From positions 3,363,001-3,427,000 of the forward strand of contig NC_015259.1 in assembly GCF_000192745.1 (NCBI RefSeq): a stretch of DNA of 64,000 nt. Reading direction: 5' to 3'. Shown here one piece after another: positions 60,354 to 64,000 of this stretch (position 1 is the stretch's first letter; each line of letters begins with the position of its first letter). Source of the DNA: Polymorphum gilvum SL003B-26A1 (GTDB lineage: Bacteria; Pseudomonadota; Alphaproteobacteria; Rhizobiales; Stappiaceae). Both the position numbers and the translations under genes were made by a program. The notes below the pieces were generated by a model. That model did no database searches and was not told where the DNA came from. It saw only the letters and a program-made list of their open reading frames with translations.

Positions 60354-61877
60354 GTGCAGGAGGGTCAGGGGATCTACACCGTGGACTTATATCTGAAGGT
60401 GCGTCTGGCGGTCTCGGAGGGGATGAGCCGACGTCAGGCAGCGAAGCATTTCAATATCTCACGCGACAGCGTTTCCAAGATGCTGTCGTATTCGACGCCT
60501 CCGGGCTATCGCCGTCAGGCCCCGGTGCGTCGGCCGAAGCTGGACGCCTTTGTTTCGACCATTGATCATTGGCTGGACGAAGACCTGAAGGTACCGCGCA
60601 AGCAGCGCCACACGGCCAAGCGTGTGTTCGACCGGTTGCGGGCTGAGTGCGGGTTCACCGGCGGCTATACGATCATCAAGGACTACATGCGCGAGCGGGA
60701 GCAGCGCCGGCAGGAAGTGTTCGTGCCGTTATCGCATCCGCCGGGCCACGCGCAGGCTGACTTTGGCGAGGCTGTGGTTGTCATCGGCGGCGTGGAGCAG
60801 AAGGCGCACTTCTTTGTGCTCGACCTGCCGCACAGCGACGCCTGCTATGTGCGGGCCTATCCGGCGGCGGTGTCAGAGGCCTGGATTGATGGCCACGTCC
60901 ATGCGTTCGCCTTCTTCGGGGCGGTGCCACAATCGATCGTCTATGACAACGACCGCTGCCTGGTGTCGAAGATCCTGGCCGATGGCACGCGCAAGCGGAC
61001 AGTGCTGTTCAGCGGCTTCCTGTCCCACTACCTGATCCGGGATCGCTATGGCCGCCCCGGCAAGGGTAATGACAAGGGAAGCGTCGAAGGCCTCGTCGGC
61101 TATGCCCGTCGCAACTTCATGGTGCCGATCCCGCGCTTTGCGACGTGGGATGAGTTCAACGCCTGGCTGGAAGAGCAATGCCGCAAGCGCCAGCGCGACA
61201 GGCTGCGCGGCGAGAGCGAGACGATCGCAGAACGGCTGCAGCGCGATCTTGCGGCGATGCGGCCGCTGCCAGCTTCGCCTTTTGAGGCCTGCGATCAGGC
61301 CAGCGGTCGGGTCTCTTCCCAGGCGCTGGTGCGCTACAGGACCAACGACTACTCCGTCCCGGTCGCCTTCGGCCATCAGGATGTATGGATCCGGGGCTAT
61401 GTCGACGAGGTGGTGATCGGCTGCCGTGGCGAGATCATCGCTCGTCATCCTCGAAGCTGGGAACGGGAAGACGTTGTGTTCGACCCGCTGCATTACCTGC
61501 CGCTGATCGAACAGAAGATCAACGCGCTGGATCAGGCCGCTCCTCTTCAGGGCTGGGATCTGCCCGAGGCGTTCGCCACGCTGCGCCGCCTGATGGAAGC
61601 GCGCATGGCAAAGCATGGCCGGCGCGAGTATGTGCAGGTGCTGCGGCTGCTGGAAAGCTTCGAGCTTGCCGATCTGCATGTGGCGGTGAAGCAGGCCCTC
61701 CAGATCGGGGCCATCGGCTTCGATGCCGTCAAGCATCTTCTCCTGTGCCAGGTGGAGCGGCGGCCGCCGAGACTGGACCTGTCCATCTACCCGTACCTGC
61801 CAAGAGCCACCGTCGAGAAGACATCGGCAAAGGCCTATATGCGGCTTCTGTCGACGCATGCGGGAGATGCCGCATGA
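60354..61877 (+). CDS. istA: IS21-family transposase IstA
   Basis: 507-aa DDE transposase starting at GTG 60354. N-terminal HTH: SEGMSRRQAAKHFNISRDSV. Integrase core with Asp in HAQADFGEAV near 134, Asp in SIVYDNDRC near 198 and Glu in KGNDKGSVEGLVGYARRNF near 241, so the catalytic triad is intact. The gene ends as ATGA with istB. It looks full length, so the element may still be mobile. Confidence 0.95.
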   Translation: MQEGQGIYTVDLYLKVRLAVSEGMSRRQAAKHFNISRDSVSKMLSYSTPPGYRRQAPVRRPKLDAFVSTIDHWLDEDLKVPRKQRHTAKRVFDRLRAECGFTGGYTIIKDYMREREQRRQEVFVPLSHPPGHAQADFGEAVVVIGGVEQKAHFFVLDLPHSDACYVRAYPAAVSEAWIDGHVHAFAFFGAVPQSIVYDNDRCLVSKILADGTRKRTVLFSGFLSHYLIRDRYGRPGKGNDKGSVEGLVGYARRNFMVPIPRFATWDEFNAWLEEQCRKRQRDRLRGESETIAERLQRDLAAMRPLPASPFEACDQASGRVSSQALVRYRTNDYSVPVAFGHQDVWIRGYVDEVVIGCRGEIIARHPRSWEREDVVFDPLHYLPLIEQKINALDQAAPLQGWDLPEAFATLRRLMEARMAKHGRREYVQVLRLLESFELADLHVAVKQALQIGAIGFDAVKHLLLCQVERRPPRLDLSIYPYLPRATVEKTSAKAYMRLLSTHAGDAA

Positions 61878-62644
61878 GCACCCAAGCGTCAGACAATCCC
61901 CCTGCGATCCTGCTCTCCCACACGCTCAAGACCCTCAAGCTGCCGACCTTCCAGCGCGAGTATCAGAAGCTGGCCCGGCTCTGCGCCACACAGGGCGTGG
62001 ACCATGTCGGATACCTCACTCGGCTTGCTGAGCAGGAGATGATCGAACGGGATCGCCGCAAGGTCGAACGCCGCATCAAGGCGGCGAGGTTCCCGGTCGT
62101 CAAAAGCCTCGACAGCTTCGACTTCGCCGCTATCCCGAAGCTCAACAAGATGCAGGTGCTGGAGCTGGCCCGCTGCGAATGGGTCGAGCGGCGCGAGAAC
62201 GTCATCGCGCTTGGCCCCAGCGGCACGGGCAAGACCCATGTGGCGCTCGGTCTCGGTCTGGCCGCCTGCCAGAAGGGCTTGTCCGTCGGCTTCACGACCG
62301 CCGCTGCCCTGGTCAGCGAGATGATGGAGGCGCGCGACGAGCGACGTCTGCTGCGTTTCCAGAAGCAGATGGCAGCCTACAAGCTCCTGATCATCGACGA
62401 ACTGGGCTTCGTGCCATTGTCAAAGACCGGGGCGGAATTGCTGTTCGAGCTGATCGCGCAACGCTACGAACGCGGTGCCACCCTGATCACCAGCAATCTG
62501 CCATTCGACGAATGGACCGAGACGCTGGGATCGGAACGGCTGACCGGCGCACTGCTCGACCGGCTGACCCACCACGTCAACATCCTCGAGATGAACGGCG
62601 ACAGCTATCGTCTCGCTCAAAGCCGCGCCCGAAGGGCAGGCTGA
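61874..62644 (+). CDS. istB: IS21-family helper ATPase IstB
   Basis: 256-aa AAA+ protein, start at ATG 61874 within the ATGA overlap. Walker A GPSGTGKTH near 108-116, Walker B LLIIDELGFVPLSKTG near 170-185 and sensor 1 in TLITSNLPFDEW. It drives IstA target choice and assembly. Confidence 0.95.
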   Translation: MSTQASDNPPAILLSHTLKTLKLPTFQREYQKLARLCATQGVDHVGYLTRLAEQEMIERDRRKVERRIKAARFPVVKSLDSFDFAAIPKLNKMQVLELARCEWVERRENVIALGPSGTGKTHVALGLGLAACQKGLSVGFTTAAALVSEMMEARDERRLLRFQKQMAAYKLLIIDELGFVPLSKTGAELLFELIAQRYERGATLITSNLPFDEWTETLGSERLTGALLDRLTHHVNILEMNGDSYRLAQSRARRAG

Positions 62645-62663
62645 AGCCCCTCAAAAAGTCGCC

Positions 62664-62725
62664 AACGCCGCACGCGGGAAACTCTGGTCGGGCTACGCCC
62701 TCCCGACGTTCCCCGCGTGCGGCGT
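62664..62725 (+). terminator. Long hairpin after istB
   Basis: ACGCCGCACGCGGGAA (62664-62679) pairs with TTCCCCGCGTGCGGCGT (62709-62725), and inner GTCGGG/CCCGAC extend the stem. It sits just after the istB stop and probably ends its transcript and limits transcription leaving or entering the element. Confidence 0.6.
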
Positions 62726-62727
62726 CA

Positions 62728-62774
62728 GGTGGCCTACTTTTACGCCGCCCAATGGACGACTTTTGCTCCGCCGT
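62728..62774 (-). repeat. Right terminal repeats R1 and R2 of the IS21 element
   Basis: On the minus strand, R1 (62774-62752) reads ACGGCGGAGCAAAAGTCGTC and on; R2 (62750-62728) reads GGGCGGCGTAAAAGTAGGCC and on. R2 matches L2 and R1 matches L1 as inverted pairs. Confidence 0.75.
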
Positions 62775-62779
62775 TGACA

Positions 62780-63277
62780 GATGGCAAGGCCCGCTGCGAC
62801 CATGACGTAGGTCAGCGAGGGCACCCCGACCAGCTCCGGGATCTGCGCCATGAAGATCAGGATGGCGAGCGCGTTGACGAACCCGGTCATGACCGAGCGC
62901 GAGACGAACCGCATCAGATAACCGAGCTTCAGAAGGCCCGCCCCGACCTGAAGGACGCCGGCGAGAACGGTTGCGGCCAGCAGGTACTGCAGGCCGTGGT
63001 CCTTGACCAGCGTCACCATCAACACGGCCGTCGCCGCAGTCGCGGCCGATATCATGCCCGGGCGGCCCCCGACGAAGGCGATGAGCACAGCGATGGAAAA
63101 GGATGCGTAGAGGCCGACCTTCGGATCAACGCCGGCAATGATGGAAAACGCAATGGCTTCCGGAATGAGCGCCAGGGCGACCACAAGACCGGACAGCAGG
63201 TCGGCGCGGATGTTGCCGAACCACTGGGCACGGTAGGCGGAAAGTGAAAGCATCAGGAATCCCGTTGGAAATGGCAT
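62780..63277 (-). pseudogene. SulP-family anion transporter, N-terminal fragment truncated by the IS element
   Basis: 166 codons of a SulP sulfate/bicarbonate-type permease: [40 protein letters not shown] and [20 protein letters not shown] are the conserved N-terminal parts. The frame stays intact up to [11 protein letters not shown] and is cut exactly at the IS end; about two thirds of the membrane domain and the STAS domain are missing. ATG at 63277 or 63253 could start it; neither has a strong ribosome site. Non-functional. Confidence 0.88.
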
Positions 63278-63496
63278 GGCCGTGCAGACGGACAGGGTCC
63301 GGTGCGGCAGGCTGAAAGTCTGTCTGGGATTGTCCGGCGGATCGGCGGCCGGAAGAGCCACCCGGATTCGCACCGGGTCCAGGTTGGTGGCTCCGCTAAT
63401 AGCCCAACTTATGCCGCAATGCAACAAAACAGGTGTTGGCGACGCGCGCCCTGGCCCGTCCGGATCGGGACGCCCTTTAGCAGCAGTCGTGCAGAT

Positions 63497-64000
63497 CTAT
63501 GCGCCGGCCGGATCGTCGAGAGCGGCGAAAGCCGCGTGCACCCGTTCGGCATCGGCCGCCAGACCTGTGAAGAGTTCAAAGGTCCGCACAGCCTGGAACA
63601 CCGCCATTCCCGCCCCGCCCATGGCGTGGCAGCCCATGGCCTTCGCGGCACGGACGAGTTCCGTCTCGAGCGGAAAATAGACGACGTCCGCCACCCACAT
63701 GGTTGGCTCGAGCAGGTCGAGCGGAAACGGCGAACCCGGCATCTTGGCCATGCCGACCGGTGTCGCATTGACGATCCCGTCGATGCCGCCTGCAACGGCG
63801 TCGTGAAATGTGCCGACAGCCTCTGCGCAGGCTGCACCGTGGCGCGCCTGGACCGCCTCCAGCAAGGCGTCGACGCGCTCCGGCTGACGGTCATGGACCA
63901 GGAGGTGCTCGACCCCCTGTTCCAGCAAGGCGAAGGCGACCGCAAGGCCCGCGCCGCCCGCACCGATCAGCAGGACACGGCGCCGCGCCGTGCCGGCCAT
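63497..64000 (-). CDS. Quinate/shikimate dehydrogenase, C-terminal part (runs off right edge)
   Basis: The last 167 residues are present; the N-terminal substrate domain lies beyond 64000, and the first Met seen may be internal. NAD site VLLIGAGGAGLAVAFALLEQ at 9-28. The residue after strand 2 is Asp (VHDRQPER) rather than the Asn-Arg-Thr of biosynthetic AroE, so NAD use and a catabolic quinate/shikimate role are favoured. Other matches are NATPVGMAKMPGSPFP and GGAGMAVFQAVRTFELFTGL. Quinate breakdown would yield protocatechuate, in line with pobA at 16 kb. Confidence 0.9.
   Translation of the reverse strand: MAGTARRRVLLIGAGGAGLAVAFALLEQGVEHLLVHDRQPERVDALLEAVQARHGAACAEAVGTFHDAVAGGIDGIVNATPVGMAKMPGSPFPLDLLEPTMWVADVVYFPLETELVRAAKAMGCHAMGGAGMAVFQAVRTFELFTGLAADAERVHAAFAALDDPAGA

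Larger units (their letters stand above)
60259..62779 (+). mobile_element. IS21-family insertion sequence
   Basis: 2521-base element with istA and istB overlapping by 4 bases, the IS21 layout. Both ends begin with TG on their own strand. Each end has two related repeats: L1 (60264-60286) and L2 (60312-60334) left, R1 (62752-62774) and R2 (62728-62750, inverted) right, sharing the pattern GGCGGnGnAAAAGTCGTCC, the typical multiple transposase sites. The 3' boundary is fixed by the exact codon break in the SulP gene. The flanks (ccctgct and gatggca) show no target duplication and belong to two unrelated genes. Confidence 0.9.

Noticed and set aside
1-64000. CRISPR array, tRNA, rRNA, prophage or integrase
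   Set aside because: No regularly spaced direct repeats, no rRNA-like stretches, no tRNA-like fold and no phage structural or integrase genes were seen; the only mobile element is the IS21-family insertion.

Overview
The window is high-GC DNA with tight ATGA-overlapping operons. It carries two branched-chain-type (Liv) ABC importers, two TRAP importers, many LysR/IclR/AraC regulators and an IS21-family element. This gene content and style suggest an alphaproteobacterium with a large catabolic repertoire (Rhizobiales/Rhodobacterales-like). That placement is an inference from gene style, since no rRNA, tRNA or other marker is visible. Nearly everything here is accessory catabolism: import, oxidation, ring cleavage and CoA-ester chemistry.

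Region 1 (1-17 kb), aromatic acids. On the minus strand an SBP-LivH-LivM-LivG-LivF-aldehyde dehydrogenase operon (5255 down to 1) faces an AraC-type regulator at 5465. A second minus-strand operon (14374 down to 6428) holds an isochorismatase-like hydrolase, a SnoaL-like protein, a fused LigB-LigA class III extradiol dioxygenase (gallate dioxygenase type), a complete Liv importer and a creatininase-family hydrolase. It faces a LysR regulator with two DNA-binding domains, with a clear T-N11-A palindrome between them. pobA (4-hydroxybenzoate 3-monooxygenase) closes the region.

Region 2 (17-29 kb). A three-sensor-domain diguanylate cyclase is followed by an acid-activation module: CaiB/BaiF CoA-transferase, thioesterase, IclR regulator, AMP-forming acyl-CoA synthetase, MaoC-type hydratase and a TRAP importer. 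A compact set of IclR-type inverted repeats sits in the divergent promoter.

Region 3 (29-40 kb). An amino-acid importer and a plus-strand operon hold a three-subunit flavin/iron-sulfur amino-acid dehydrogenase, an aldehyde dehydrogenase, a DapB-like reductase, a DapA-like aldolase, ABC permease and ATPase genes and a lysine-6-dehydrogenase-like enzyme. The gene set reads like lysine biosynthesis run backwards, as a catabolic pathway for a diaminopimelate- or lysine-like compound. It is the strongest candidate for an undescribed pathway.

Region 4 (40-59 kb). A FadB-like bifunctional enzyme and the remnant of a GMC oxidoreductase precede a cluster with a P450, a ThDP-dependent enzyme, SDR, IlvD/Edd-type dehydratase, FMN 2-hydroxyacid dehydrogenase, an arylmalonate decarboxylase homologue translationally coupled to a TRAP importer, an SRPBCC protein, phenylacetaldehyde-dehydrogenase-like ALDH, HIBADH-like reductase, CMD protein, putidaredoxin-type ferredoxin and its reductase. 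A shared palindrome-like motif lies upstream of both main transcription units.

Region 5 (59-64 kb). After a LysR gene, an IS21-family element is flanked by the N-terminal piece of an HpaR-like MarR regulator on one side and the N-terminal piece of a SulP transporter on the other, so a rearrangement has occurred here. The window ends inside a quinate/shikimate dehydrogenase gene.
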